This document shows positions 51,645 through 61,002 of a stretch of DNA of 64,000 bases, piece by piece. The stretch spans positions 1,612,001-1,676,000 of the forward strand of contig NZ_AP017569.1 in assembly GCF_002355655.1 (NCBI RefSeq), written 5' to 3'. The stretch comes from Halorubrum trapanicum (GTDB lineage: Archaea; Halobacteriota; Halobacteria; Halobacteriales; Haloferacaceae). A program made the translations under genes and the position numbers. The stretch's first letter is position 1. Every line of letters begins with the position of its first letter. The notes beneath the pieces were generated by a model. That model was not told the origin of the DNA. It did no database searches and saw only the letters and a program-made list of their open reading frames with translations.

Positions 51645-54110
51645 ATGGAACCGAGTTCGCTCTCCGGGCTCCCCGCGGGCGTCGGCGAGGCGCTCGAAGC
51701 GGAGGGCGTCGCGGAGCTGTACCCGCCCCAGCAGGCGGCGGTCGAGGCTGGCGTCGTCGACGGCGAGAGCATCGTCGCGGCCGTGCCGACCGCGTCGGGG
51801 AAGACGCTGATCGCGGAGCTGGCGATGCTCTCCTCGATCGAGCGCGGCGGGAAGGCCTTATATATCGTTCCGCTGCGCGCGCTCGCCAGCGAGAAGAAGG
51901 CCGAGTTCGAGCGCTGGGAGGAGTTCGGCGTCACGGTCGGCGTCTCGACGGGCAACTACGACTCCGACGGCGAGTGGCTCGCGAGCCGCGATATCATCGT
52001 CGCCACCTCGGAGAAGGTGGACTCGCTGATCCGCAACGGCGCGCCGTGGATCGACGACCTCACCTGCGTCGTCAGCGACGAGGTCCACCTCGTCGACGAC
52101 TCCCACCGCGGGCCCACCCTCGAAGTCACCCTCGCGAAGCTCCGGAAGGTGAACCCCGGCCTCCAGACGGTCGCGCTCTCCGCGACCGTCGGCAACGCGG
52201 ACGTCATCGCCGACTGGCTCGACGCCGAGCTCGTCGAGTCCGACTGGCGCCCCATCGAGCTCCGGACGGGCGTCCACTTCGGCAACGCGATCGAGTTCGA
52301 CGACGGGAGCCGGCGCGAGGTGCCCGTCGAACGCGGCGAGGACCAGACCGCGCGGCTCGTCGCGGACGCCCTCGACACCGAGGAGGACGGGCAGGGCGGC
52401 TCCTCGCTCGTCTTCGTCAACTCCCGGCGCAACGCGGAGTCGTCGGCCCGCAAGCTGGGCGAGGTCACGGCGCCCCGCCTCACCGGCGACGAGCGCGACC
52501 GCCTCCGCGAGCTGGCCGAGGAGATCCGCGGCGTCTCCGACACCGACACCTCGGAGGACCTCGCGGACGCCGTCGAGCAGGGGTCGGCGTTCCACCACGC
52601 CGGCCTCGCGAGCGAACACCGGAGCCTGATCGAGGACGCGTTCCGCGACCGCCTGATCAAGTGCGTCTCCGCGACGCCGACGCTCGCGGCCGGCGTCAAC
52701 ACCCCCGCCCGCCGGGTGATCGTCCGCGACTGGCGCCGCTACGACGGCGAGTTCGGCGGGATGCAACCCCTCGACGTCCTCGAAGTCCACCAGATGTGCG
52801 GGCGCGCGGGCCGCCCCGGGCTCGACCCCTACGGCGAGGCGGTGCTGCTCGCGAACAGCGCCGACACCCGCGAGGAGCTGTTCGACCGGTACGTCTGGGC
52901 CGACCCCGAGCCGGTCCGCTCGAAGCTGGCGGCCGAGCCCGCGCTCCGGACGCACGTCCTCGCGACGGTCGCCTCGGGGTTCGCGGCCACCCGAGACGGG
53001 CTGCTCTCCTTCCTCGATAACACCCTCTACGCGACCCAGACCGACGACGAGGGGCGCCTCGCCGCGGTCACCGACACCGTCCTCGACTACCTCGAAGTCA
53101 ACGGCTTCGTCGACCGCGACCGCGACGGCGGGAGCGAGGGCCTCGCCGCGACCGGCATCGGCCACACCGTCTCGCGGCTCTACCTCGACCCGATGAGCGC
53201 GGCCGAGATCCTCGACGGCCTGCGGACCGTGGCGGACGGCGACGACGAGGACGCCGCCGGCGACTTCGTCCCCGCCGACGGCGCCGGCGCGGACGCCGAC
53301 CCCGACGCGGGCGCCGACGAAGCCGGGTTCACGACGTACACGCGGGCGGACGACGAGGCGGACGGCAACGCGGACGCCGAGACGGCGGCTTCGAACGACG
53401 GCGCCGACGCCCCCGCGGTCACCCCGCTCGGCCTCTATCACCTCGTCAGCCGGACCCCCGACACCTACGAGCTGTACCTGAAGTCCGGCGACCGCGAGGA
53501 GTACACCGAGGTCTGCTACGAGCGCGAGGCGGAGTTCCTCGGCGACGTGCCCTCCGAGTACGAGGACGTGCGCTTCGAGGACTGGCTCGCCGCGCTGAAG
53601 ACGGGCCGCCTCTTGGAGGACTGGGCGAACGAGGTCGACGAAGACCGGATCGCGGAGCGCTACGGCGTCGGACCGGGCGACATCCGCGGGAAGGTCGACA
53701 CCGCCGAGTGGCTCCTCCGCGCCGCCGAGACGCTCGCCCGCGACGTCGAGGGGATCGACGGCGACGTCGTCGTTCAGGTCCGCGAGGCTCGCAAGCGGCT
53801 GGAGTACGGCGTCCGCGAGGAGCTGCTCGACCTCGCCGGCGTCCGCAACGTCGGCCGCAAACGCGCCCGCCGCCTCTTCGAGGCCGGCATCGAGAGCCGC
53901 GCCGACCTCCGGGAGGCGGACAAGGCGGTGGTGCTGGGCGCGCTCCGCGGCCGCGAGCGCACCGCCGAGCGCATCTTGGAGAACGCCGGCCGCGAGGACC
54001 CGTCGCTCGACGGCGTCGATCCGGACCGCTCGGCGAGCGCGGCGGCGACCGCGGGCGCTGACGCCGACGGCGACGGCGACGGGCAGGCGAGTCTGGGTGA
54101 TTTCGGATGA
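51645..54110 (+). CDS. hel308: ATP-dependent DNA helicase Hel308
   Basis: An 821-residue superfamily 2 helicase acting at stalled forks. Motifs in order are the Q-motif region [107 protein letters not shown] and [19 protein letters not shown]. Winged-helix, ratchet and C-terminal HhH domains ([20 protein letters not shown]) follow. An acidic Ala/Asp insert (about residues 545-605) is extra compared with most relatives. The start at 51645 matches homologues, with a TATA-like GGTTTAAATC about 30 bases upstream. Confidence 0.96.
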   Translation: MEPSSLSGLPAGVGEALEAEGVAELYPPQQAAVEAGVVDGESIVAAVPTASGKTLIAELAMLSSIERGGKALYIVPLRALASEKKAEFERWEEFGVTVGVSTGNYDSDGEWLASRDIIVATSEKVDSLIRNGAPWIDDLTCVVSDEVHLVDDSHRGPTLEVTLAKLRKVNPGLQTVALSATVGNADVIADWLDAELVESDWRPIELRTGVHFGNAIEFDDGSRREVPVERGEDQTARLVADALDTEEDGQGGSSLVFVNSRRNAESSARKLGEVTAPRLTGDERDRLRELAEEIRGVSDTDTSEDLADAVEQGSAFHHAGLASEHRSLIEDAFRDRLIKCVSATPTLAAGVNTPARRVIVRDWRRYDGEFGGMQPLDVLEVHQMCGRAGRPGLDPYGEAVLLANSADTREELFDRYVWADPEPVRSKLAAEPALRTHVLATVASGFAATRDGLLSFLDNTLYATQTDDEGRLAAVTDTVLDYLEVNGFVDRDRDGGSEGLAATGIGHTVSRLYLDPMSAAEILDGLRTVADGDDEDAAGDFVPADGAGADADPDAGADEAGFTTYTRADDEADGNADAETAASNDGADAPAVTPLGLYHLVSRTPDTYELYLKSGDREEYTEVCYEREAEFLGDVPSEYEDVRFEDWLAALKTGRLLEDWANEVDEDRIAERYGVGPGDIRGKVDTAEWLLRAAETLARDVEGIDGDVVVQVREARKRLEYGVREELLDLAGVRNVGRKRARRLFEAGIESRADLREADKAVVLGALRGRERTAERILENAGREDPSLDGVDPDRSASAAATAGADADGDGDGQASLGDFG

Positions 54111-54700
54111 CTGACCCGGCTGTCGGCGCCGACGGCGAGCCGGCGCCCGACCCCGCGGTCCGCCTCGTCGACGGAACGTTCGCGATCGCCGACCTCGACG
54201 CGTTCCTCGCCGATCTCGACGAAATCGCCGTGGAGACCGGCGCGATCGTCCAGGCGTTCGACGCCGGCCTCGTCGTCTCCGCGACGCAGCTCCGCGAGGC
54301 GGCGCGGCTCGCCGCGCGGTCGATCGCCCGCGGCGAGGCGGTCGCGCGCGACCCCGGCGTCGAGGTCCTCCTGTACGCCGCCGGTCGCCGCCAGATCGAC
54401 CGGGCGCTCGAACTCGGCGTCTCGGAGGGCGAGCGCGCCGCGGTCGTCCTCGTCGCGGACTTCGGCGAGGTCCCCGGCGCCGACCGACCGACCGCGGACC
54501 TCGACGGCGCGGTCGAGGCGGTTCGGGAACTCGCCGCCGGCTCGACCGAAATCACCGACGGAGCCGACCTCGGGACCGCGTTCGACGAGGACCGCGTCCG
54601 GGAGTTCTACGGCGTCACCGACCGCGAACTCGCCGCCACGAACGGCGACCTCATCGACGTCGTCCGCGAGCGCGTCGCGCTGCTCGACGTCGAGAAGTGA
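54107..54700 (+). CDS. KEOPS complex subunit Cgi121
   Basis: A 197-residue protein of the Cgi121/TPRKB family, a subunit of KEOPS that makes t6A in t[43 protein letters not shown] and [20 protein letters not shown] are the family core. The C-terminal [20 protein letters not shown] is also typical. Its ATGA overlap with hel308 matches the arrangement in other haloarchaea. Members are often about 160 residues, and the extra length is at the acidic N-terminus. Confidence 0.9.
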   Translation: MTDPAVGADGEPAPDPAVRLVDGTFAIADLDAFLADLDEIAVETGAIVQAFDAGLVVSATQLREAARLAARSIARGEAVARDPGVEVLLYAAGRRQIDRALELGVSEGERAAVVLVADFGEVPGADRPTADLDGAVEAVRELAAGSTEITDGADLGTAFDEDRVREFYGVTDRELAATNGDLIDVVRERVALLDVEK

Positions 54701-54724
54701 CCGCGGGTTCGGGACCGATGTCTG

Positions 54725-54750
54725 CCACCCCTTCGTTTCGACTGGAGACC
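54725..54750 (-). other. ORB-like motif near tRNA-Gln
   Basis: Minus strand: GGTCTCCAGTCGAAACGAAG then GGGTGG. This is the closest match to the haloarchaeal ORB core among the sites outside the origin. It lies in the short spacer between the cgi121 stop and the tRNA-Gln 3' end. Confidence 0.5.
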
Positions 54751-54799
54751 GCGAGACGGGGTCGCCGCTCGGTTCCAAGCGAAGCGAAAACGAGAGAAG

Positions 54800-54872
54800 T
54801 AGTCCATCCTGGATTCGAACCAGGGTCGTTGCCCCCAGAAGGCAACAGGATTGGCCACTACCCCAATGGACT
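54800..54872 (-). tRNA. tRNA-Gln (anticodon CUG)
   Basis: The reverse complement folds with acceptor AGTCCAT/ATGGACT, a D-arm around GGGGTAGTGGCC, anticodon stem TTGCC/GGCAA with loop TTCTGGG (anticodon CTG), and T-arm CCTGGTTCGAATCCAGG. The discriminator is A and no CCA is encoded. The sequence resembles haloarchaeal tRNA-Gln. No intron is present. Confidence 0.95.
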
Positions 54873-55057
54873 GCGCACTTATCGGTAGCCAGTACGTCTT
54901 TGTAAGCGTTGCGCGTTGCGGCCGCCGTGCGATCGGTTGACGCTCCCGCGTGCGACGGTCTCCCCGTCGCGGGGTCGCCGTTCGCCTCGCGCCGCCTGCG
55001 GATCGCGTTCGTGGGTATATCGACGCGTTTTACACGACCCAATCCGCACGAAGCTGT

Positions 55058-55651
55058 ATGTACGTCGGACGATTCGTCGTCGTCGCGCCCGGGATCGGCG
55101 GCTACCGCGTCTCCTCGCGCTCGTTCCCGAACCGCCGCGTCCGCGACCGCGGCGAGACGCTCACCGTCGGCCCGACGCCGGACGCGCCCGGGACCGACAA
55201 CCCCTACGTCTCCTACAACTGCGCGCGGGCGGTCGAGACGCCGACCGAGGAGCCGCTGGCGGCCCTCGGCAACGGCTCGCACGTCGACCCGATCGCGGAG
55301 AAGCTGGAGCGCGGCTACCCCGCCCGCGACGCGCTCGCGTCGGCGCTACTCGCGCTCGACTTCGAGAAGGACGACTACGACACGCCCCGCGTCGCCGGCG
55401 TCGTCGGCGTCGACGCGGCGGCGATCGGCACCGTCCGCCGCGACGCGCTGCTCGTCAGGACCGTCGACGAGCCAACCGTCGTCGCCACCTACGAGACGGA
55501 CGCGCCCGAGCCGTACGACCTGACGGCGACCGACGCACCGTCGGTCGCGACGGAACTGCTCGGCGCCGACCTCGAACACCCGGTCTGCGCCGCGGGCGCG
55601 ACCGTCGACGACGGCGGCGTCTCGCTGGCGTTCGACAACGGCGACGACTGA
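55058..55651 (+). CDS. purO: IMP cyclohydrolase, archaeal type
   Basis: A 197-residue enzyme closing FAICAR to IMP, the last step of purine synthesis in archaea that lack bifunctional Pur[61 protein letters not shown] and [20 protein letters not shown] are the family blocks. The length is normal (about 200). The ATG at 55058 is chosen since homologues start with M-Y-V-G-R-F. It is preceded by the TATA-like GTTTTACACG (55027-55036). Confidence 0.94.
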   Translation: MYVGRFVVVAPGIGGYRVSSRSFPNRRVRDRGETLTVGPTPDAPGTDNPYVSYNCARAVETPTEEPLAALGNGSHVDPIAEKLERGYPARDALASALLALDFEKDDYDTPRVAGVVGVDAAAIGTVRRDALLVRTVDEPTVVATYETDAPEPYDLTATDAPSVATELLGADLEHPVCAAGATVDDGGVSLAFDNGDD

Positions 55652-55762
55652 CCGGCCGCGCTCCCGCGGGCGACCGGTCCGACTCGGCGACCGCGGAGGC
55701 GGGACCGCCCCCCGCCTTTCCGGCTCCCGACGCCTTTTGCCTCCCCCGTCCGAGTGAGTCCT

Positions 55763-57892
55763 ATGGAACCGATCACCGCCGCCGACTACCACGACATCGC
55801 GGTCCCGTCCGACCCCCGGATCTCGCCGGACGGCGACCGCGTCGCCTTCGTGCGCCGACAGCCGACCGACGACGAGGAGTACGAGACGACCGTCTACCTC
55901 GTCGACGCCGACGGTGAGGGCGACCCGCGCCGACTCACCATCCCGGAGGGGTCCGACGCCGAGCCGCGCTGGAGCCCCTCCGGCGACCGGCTCGCGTTCA
56001 CCTCCACCCGCGGCGCGGCCGACGACCGTCAGCAGCTGTGGGTCCTCCCGGTCGCCGGCGGCGAGGCCCGCCGCGTCACCGACGTCGTCGGCGGCGTCTC
56101 GCGGATCGCGTGGTCTCCGGACGGCGAACGGATCGCGTTCGTCCAGTCCGTGACCGCGGACGACCGCGAGGCCGACCGCGACCTCGCCGTCCCGGACGAC
56201 TACGAGCCCGAGGAGCACCCCGACCCGCGCGTCGTCGACCGAACCGTCTACCGCTCCGCCGAGCGGTACTTCGACGGCCGGCGCCCCGGCGTGTACGTCG
56301 TCGACGCGGACGCGAGCGTCGGCGGCGTCACCGACCCTGACCCGGCCGAGTCGGGGGCGGTCGAGCGCGTCACCGACCGCGACGCCGACTTCGCCGGCCC
56401 GTCGTGGGGCGACGCCGACACGCTGTACTACACCGAGGCGGTCGGCGACGACCCCGACGACTCCGTGGAGATCGCGATCTGGGCCCACGACTTGGCGGCC
56501 GACGAGGCCGAGCGCGTCCACACCACGACCGGCTGGGGCGCGGACCTCGCGGCGACCGCGGACGGCCGGGTCGCGTTCACGCACGCGGAGCCGGAGCAGG
56601 TGTCGATGCAGCCGACGGACCTCCGCGTCCTCGACGCCGACTCGGGCGCGGTCACCGACCTCACCGGCGGCATCGACCGCGGGCTCGGCCGCGACGTGAC
56701 GCCGGGGTGGGGGCCCGACGAGGAGACGATCTACTTCGCGACGCCCGACGAGGGGAAGACGGCGCTGTGGCACGTCCCCGCCGACGGGAGCCGAGATCCG
56801 GAGCGCCTGCTCCGACCCGGAACCGTCTCGGGCGCGACCGTCGGCGGCGAGGCCGGCGCCGGCCCCGAGTCGGTCACCGTCGCGTACGCCGCGAGCGAGT
56901 GGGACCACCCGGGCGACGCGTTCGCCTACGACGCCGCGGCCGACGAGACGACCCGCCTGACCGAGCTGAACGCCGACTACCTCGCCGAGCGGGCGGTCGG
57001 CGAGCCCGAGGAACTCCGGTTCGAGTCGGACGGGGTGGAGATCCAGGGGTGGCTGTTGACGCCGCCGGCAGGTTCGGGCGACGGGGACGCGGCCGCCGGC
57101 GACGGCGCCGACGAGCCGTACCCGCTCGCGGTCGAGATCCACGGCGGCCCGCACGCGATGTGGTCGACTGCGGGGACGATGTGGCACGAGTTCCAGACGC
57201 TCGCGGCCCGCGGCTACGCGGTCTTCTGGTCGAACCCCCGCGGCTCGACCGGCTACGGCGAGGCGTTCACGCAGGCCATCGAGCGCGACTGGGGCGCGGT
57301 CACCCTCGACGACGTGATGGCGGGCGTCGAGACCGTCGCCGACCGCCCGGAGGTCGACGCCGACAACGCCTTCGTCACCGGGGGCTCCTTCGGCGGGTTC
57401 ATGGCCTCGTGGGCGGTCGGGCAGACCGACTACTTCCGGGCGGCGGTCGCCCAGCGCGGCGTCTACGACCTCACCGGCTTCTACGGCTCGACCGACGCCG
57501 CCTACAAGCTCGTCGAGGGCGACTTCGACACGGTCCCCTCCGAGGAGCCCGGGTGGCTCTGGGAGCAGTCGCCGACCGGCCACGCCGACGCGGTCGACAC
57601 GCCCACGCTCCTCGTCCACTCCGAGGACGACACGCGGACGCCGATCTGTACGGCGGAGCTGTACCACCGGATCCTCCGGAAGAACGGCGTCGACACGCGG
57701 TTCGTCAGGTACCCCCGCGAGGGCCACGAACTCTCTCGGTCTGGCGAGCCCGGGCACGTCGTCGACCGCATCGAGCGCATCGCCCGCTGGTTCGACGGCT
57801 ACTCCGACCACCACGACGCCGAGCGCGCGCTCGACCGCCCCGACGACGACGGGCTGACCGCGGGCGCGGACGGAGAGGAGGCGGAAGAGTAG
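55763..57892 (+). CDS. S9-family peptidase (acylaminoacyl-peptidase-like)
   Basis: A 709-residue prolyl-oligopeptidase-family serine peptidase. The N-terminal part is a beta-propeller with PDG blade repeats (RISPDGDRVAFVRRQPTDDE, RWSPSGDRLAFTSTRGAADD, IAWSPDGERIAFVQSV). The C-terminal hydrolase has VEIHGGPHAMWSTAG, NPRGSTGYGEAFTQ, nucleophile TGGSFGGFMASW, acid HSEDDTRTPICTA and His PREGHELSRSGEP. The ATG at 55763 is preferred to the GTG at 55754. It is likely cytosolic, trimming peptides. It converges with the HTH gene at 57905. Confidence 0.94.
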   Translation: MEPITAADYHDIAVPSDPRISPDGDRVAFVRRQPTDDEEYETTVYLVDADGEGDPRRLTIPEGSDAEPRWSPSGDRLAFTSTRGAADDRQQLWVLPVAGGEARRVTDVVGGVSRIAWSPDGERIAFVQSVTADDREADRDLAVPDDYEPEEHPDPRVVDRTVYRSAERYFDGRRPGVYVVDADASVGGVTDPDPAESGAVERVTDRDADFAGPSWGDADTLYYTEAVGDDPDDSVEIAIWAHDLAADEAERVHTTTGWGADLAATADGRVAFTHAEPEQVSMQPTDLRVLDADSGAVTDLTGGIDRGLGRDVTPGWGPDEETIYFATPDEGKTALWHVPADGSRDPERLLRPGTVSGATVGGEAGAGPESVTVAYAASEWDHPGDAFAYDAAADETTRLTELNADYLAERAVGEPEELRFESDGVEIQGWLLTPPAGSGDGDAAAGDGADEPYPLAVEIHGGPHAMWSTAGTMWHEFQTLAARGYAVFWSNPRGSTGYGEAFTQAIERDWGAVTLDDVMAGVETVADRPEVDADNAFVTGGSFGGFMASWAVGQTDYFRAAVAQRGVYDLTGFYGSTDAAYKLVEGDFDTVPSEEPGWLWEQSPTGHADAVDTPTLLVHSEDDTRTPICTAELYHRILRKNGVDTRFVRYPREGHELSRSGEPGHVVDRIERIARWFDGYSDHHDAERALDRPDDDGLTAGADGEEAEE

Positions 57893-57904
57893 GGGAAAGC
57901 GAAC

Positions 57905-58279
57905 TCAGCGCTCGTCCGGGTCGAACCCGTCGATGGCGTCGTGGACGTCGCCGACCCACTCGTCGAGGGCGTCGTGGAGCCGGCGCTTGGCCTCCGGGAC
58001 CGGAATCGCGGTGTACTGGTAGACGTAGCCGCCGGAGTCGAGCAGCCGCCGCCGGCGCTCGACGAGCCCCTTCTCGCGGAGCGTCGACAGCGACCGGTTC
58101 ACGTTCGACCGGTCCCGGTCGAGCGCGTCGGCCAGCTCCGAGACGGTGCTGCCCGGGTACTCGAGCAGTTCGAGGTACGCGCGGCTCTCGTGGTCGCGCA
58201 CGCCGAAGACGCAGGAGAGGACGTGCTCGAAGGAAGGGGAGGTGTCGCCGACGAGGTCCTCGATCTCGGGATCGCTCAT
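57905..58279 (-). CDS. TrmB-like helix-turn-helix regulator
   Basis: A 124-residue protein with a winged helix: SRAYLELLEYPGSTVSELAD, ALDRDRSNVNRSLSTLREKG and LVERRRRLLDSGGYVYQYTA (wing). A short C-terminal helix (EAKRRLHDALDEWVGDVHDA) probably dimerises. The N-terminal FEHVLSCVFGVRDHE contains a Cys that might sense redox or metal, though a single Cys is weak evidence. No sensor domain is attached. Targets are unknown. Confidence 0.85.
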   Translation of the reverse strand: MSDPEIEDLVGDTSPSFEHVLSCVFGVRDHESRAYLELLEYPGSTVSELADALDRDRSNVNRSLSTLREKGLVERRRRLLDSGGYVYQYTAIPVPEAKRRLHDALDEWVGDVHDAIDGFDPDER

Positions 58280-58331
58280 GCGACCCGGTTCGCGCGCGGC
58301 GAGGTTAAATGTCGGTTTCTGGTCGACGGCG

Positions 58332-58571
58332 TCACTCCTCGGCGGCGTACCCCATCTGGTCGATGCAGCCCCGCATCCCCGACTCGTCCGCGTGCCGATG
58401 GAGGTTCGTCGGCGTGTCGCAGTGGTACGTCTCCCCGTCGTAGCGGAGGGCGACCTCGTGGCTGGCCCCGGCGACCTCGACGTCGACGAGGATCCGCCGG
58501 CCGTCGTTGAGCGCGTCGATGAGTTCGTCCGCGGACAGCTCGCCCGCCTCGACTCGGAGTACCTCGCTCAT
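58332..58571 (-). CDS. Small conserved haloarchaeal protein
   Basis: A 79-residue protein, MSEVLRVEAGELSADELIDA onward, with a beta-rich middle (RRILVDVEVAGASHEVALRY DGETY split by a turn) and a His/Cys-containing end (YHCDTPTNLHRHADESGMRG, CIDQMGY). The Cys/His residues could bind a metal, but no standard motif is formed. It is flanked by a TrmB-like regulator and the gene at 58649, all in the same direction with separate promoters. The function is unknown. Confidence 0.72.
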   Translation of the reverse strand: MSEVLRVEAGELSADELIDALNDGRRILVDVEVAGASHEVALRYDGETYHCDTPTNLHRHADESGMRGCIDQMGYAAEE

Positions 58572-58648
58572 GGGTGTGATTCGGCGGTCGGCGAGTTAAA
58601 AGCGACCGATGCGTCTCGGCGTTTTTGGGACCGAGTCGCTAACCGCTC

Positions 58649-59335
58649 TCACGTCGTCGTCGAGTCCGGGCCCCCCTCCTCGGCGGGCGGCTCGACGCCC
58701 TCGGCGGCCGCGACGTCGTCGGTCCGCTTCTCGGTCTCGACGTGCCAGCGGTCGATCTCGGACTCGTACTCGCCGAGGACCTCGGACACCTCGCCTTTCA
58801 GCTCGTCGTCGTTGACGTTCACCTCGAAGACGAACGTCTCGCCGTCCTCGGCGCGGGCGACCTCCTGGATGTTCGCGCTGACGAGCTCGTTGTCGAAGTA
58901 GTACGGCGCCATCTGGGTCATCACGTTCCGGTAGACGGCGTCTTCCACCTTCCGGAGCGCCTTCCGGCTGGCCGAGTCGGCCGCGCGGGCGACGTGTTCG
59001 ATCGACTCCCCCCAGCTCTCGCGGGCGCTCTCCGTGTCGTTCTCCTCGACCTTCTCGTAGGACTCCGTGAGCTTCTCCCCGGCCGTCTGGAGGTCGTCTC
59101 CCGGCGACTTCCCCGCGCGCTCGCCTTTCCCCTCGTCGACGGAGGCCTGCGCCGCGGTCTTCTCCGAGACGTCCTCGTCGATGCGCTCGTGGGTCTTGGG
59201 ACGCCACTCGTCGAACTCGTAGTAGGCGTCGCCGTCGACGCCGACCTCCCGGAGCGCGAGGGCGATCCGCTCGCCGTGTTCGACGACGTCGCCCCAGTCG
59301 CCGCGCACCTTGAAGCCGGAGATGCTCTCTTCCAT
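58649..59335 (-). CDS. Conserved haloarchaeal protein (DUF5828-like)
   Basis: A 228-residue protein starting MEESISGFKVRGDWGDVVEH. From memory this is a haloarchaeal family annotated DUF5828. Its layout is a small N-terminal domain (GERIALALREVGVDGDAYYE), a charged helical middle (about 60-130) and a C-terminal alpha/beta part (YFDNELVSANIQEVARAEDG, FVFEVNVNDDELKGEVSEVL) with a disordered tail. It is soluble, with no membrane segment. The function is unknown. Confidence 0.82.
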   Translation of the reverse strand: MEESISGFKVRGDWGDVVEHGERIALALREVGVDGDAYYEFDEWRPKTHERIDEDVSEKTAAQASVDEGKGERAGKSPGDDLQTAGEKLTESYEKVEENDTESARESWGESIEHVARAADSASRKALRKVEDAVYRNVMTQMAPYYFDNELVSANIQEVARAEDGETFVFEVNVNDDELKGEVSEVLGEYESEIDRWHVETEKRTDDVAAAEGVEPPAEEGGPDSTTT

Positions 59336-59441
59336 CGCTTGCCCCCGTTACGACACGAACGCGTATAAGTCTCCCCGACCGCGCGTGAGCGCGAGCGTCG
59401 GTCGAGCGAACGAGAACGGGATATTCGCGAGTCCGTGTGAG

Positions 59442-59675
59442 CTACTTGCCGTAGGAGAGCCGGCGGCCGAACTCGTCGACCCGGTCCTTGAGGTCGCTGA
59501 GGAACCCGCCCGGCGAGACCTGCCGGAACGACGACTCGTCGACCTCGATTCGCTCGCCGGCGAACGGGTCGCGCTCGGCGAGCTCCTCCGAGTCCTGGTC
59601 CCCGCTCACGGCGCCCACGACGGTCGACATCGAACACCGTCCGCACGCCTCCGCTTGGATCTCTTCGTCGGACAT
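59442..59675 (-). CDS. Small hypothetical protein with CxxC motif
   Basis: A 77-residue protein, MSDEEIQAEACGRCSMSTVV onward. CGRC near the N-terminus could bind metal or act in redox chemistry. The C-terminus is charged and helical (SFRQVSPGGFLSDLKDRVDE). The ATG at 59675 is preferred because the upstream open frame runs through the 23-bp repeats. Haloarchaeal relatives probably exist, but I cannot name a family. Confidence 0.65.
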   Translation of the reverse strand: MSDEEIQAEACGRCSMSTVVGAVSGDQDSEELAERDPFAGERIEVDESSFRQVSPGGFLSDLKDRVDEFGRRLSYGK

Positions 59676-59778
59676 GGGTATCTCTACCGAACGATCGTGT
59701 TTGACGGACTTAAAACCCGTCGGCGGCGTCGCTACGGCGGCTTCTCCGCCACCGCGTTTAAAATCGGGACCGGTTAAC

Positions 59779-59870
59779 GCCGGCTCGACGTCGGTATCGC
59801 CGCCGGCTCGACGTCGGCATCGGCGCCGACTTGATGCAGGCATCGGTGCCGACTCGACCGCCGGCCCGAT
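59779..59870. repeat. Four tandem 23-bp units
   Basis: Exactly four 23-bp units follow one another: gccggctcgacgtcggtatc plus gcc, gccggctcgacgtcggcatc plus ggc, gccgacttgatgcaggcatc plus ggt, and gccgactcgaccgccggccc plus gat. They become more divergent toward the cupin gene at 59904. They lie between two divergent genes, so they could be operator-like or simply slipped DNA. Confidence 0.75.
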
Positions 59871-59903
59871 GACCTTTTCAATCGCTCCGTGGAATTGGTT
59901 CCC

Positions 59904-60284
59904 ATGGGATACCGCGTCGTCGACACGGACTCGGTGGAGCCGAAGCCCGACCGACCCTGCGAGTGCCGGAAGCTCTCCGAGCCGGGCGGTCTCGATGCCG
60001 CGGCGATCAACCGCTTCCGCGCCGAGCCGGGCGAGCAGCTCCCGCTCGCGTACCACTACCACGAGACCCAACAGGAGGCGTTCTACGTGCTCGACGGGAC
60101 GCTCTCGGTGGAGACGCCCGAGCGGACCTACGAGGTGCCCGCGGACGACCTGTTCGTCGTCGACCCCGAGAGCCCGCAGCGCGCGTATAACCCGGCGGAC
60201 GCCGACGGTTCCGTGACCGTGCTGGCGATCGGCGCGCCGCCGGCCGACGGCGACGCGGTCGCTTACGACCCGGACGATGAGTGA
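59904..60284 (+). CDS. Cupin-domain protein
   Basis: A 126-residue single cupin. The first motif is YHYHETQQEAFYVLDGTLSV (metal His, His, Glu) and the second is FVVDPESPQRAYNPADADGS, with the usual final His replaced. The start at ATG 59904 (MGYRVVDTDSVEPKP) is favoured over GTG 59889. It overlaps the next gene by 8 bases (ATGAGTGA). Cupins of this size bind small molecules or metal, and the substrate is unknown. Confidence 0.85.
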   Translation: MGYRVVDTDSVEPKPDRPCECRKLSEPGGLDAAAINRFRAEPGEQLPLAYHYHETQQEAFYVLDGTLSVETPERTYEVPADDLFVVDPESPQRAYNPADADGSVTVLAIGAPPADGDAVAYDPDDE

Positions 60285-60948
60285 CGCGGCCGAGGGGAGC
60301 GACGACGAGACTCGCGACGACGCGGCGACCCCGGCGGAGGGAGACGGGCGCCGCGATCCCGAGGAGCTGCCGGCCGAGATCCGCGAGGCCGTTCCCGACT
60401 ACGACGACGAGTACCTCGACCGGGTCTCCGACCGGCTGATGTACAGCTACGACCTCGACCGCGACGTGGTCGTCGACGGCGAGCGGTTCGAGCTGACCGC
60501 GGAGATGCGGATGCGAAACCAGAAGCAGTTCCTCCACCCCGCGCTGAGCTACGCGGACCACGACGTGATGGAACACCTGTTCGCTCGTCGCGTCGCGACC
60601 CCGTCTGTCGGCGAGTTAGAGCGACTCGTGGAGTTCGCTCACGGCGTCGCCGACGAGCGGGTCGACGGGAACGAACAGCACTACGGGACCGACGTCACGG
60701 TCGTGCTCGTCGCCGACCGAATCCCCGACGCGGTCGACGAGTTCGTCGACGGGTTCCGCGACCGGACGCTCCTGAAGTTCGGCTACTACGGCCACTACGA
60801 GGTGAACCTCGTCGTGGTCGCGCCCGACGAGGAGCGACTCGTCGCCAGCGAGGCCGCGAGCAGCGCCGAGGCGCTCCGGCTGTGGGAACGGGTCGAGAAG
60901 CCGGACGACGGGATCTTCTCGAAGTTCGCGAAGCGGTTCTGGCGCTAG
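60277..60948 (+). CDS. Conserved haloarchaeal protein, function unknown
   Basis: A 223-residue soluble protein with a disordered acidic N-terminus (about 40 residues) and a folded part: DDEYLDRVSDRLMYSYDLDR, FELTAEMRMRNQKQFLHPAL, SYADHDVMEHLFARRVATPS, YGTDVTVVLVADRIPDAVDE and LKFGYYGHYEVNLVVVAPDE. It is translationally coupled to the cupin gene, suggesting related roles. I do not recognise a catalytic motif. Confidence 0.78.
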   Translation: MSDAAEGSDDETRDDAATPAEGDGRRDPEELPAEIREAVPDYDDEYLDRVSDRLMYSYDLDRDVVVDGERFELTAEMRMRNQKQFLHPALSYADHDVMEHLFARRVATPSVGELERLVEFAHGVADERVDGNEQHYGTDVTVVLVADRIPDAVDEFVDGFRDRTLLKFGYYGHYEVNLVVVAPDEERLVASEAASSAEALRLWERVEKPDDGIFSKFAKRFWR

Positions 60949-61002
60949 GGCGTCACGAGAGCGGCTTTAAAATAGAATTCGTGTCGCGGAGCGGCGACGC
61001 CG

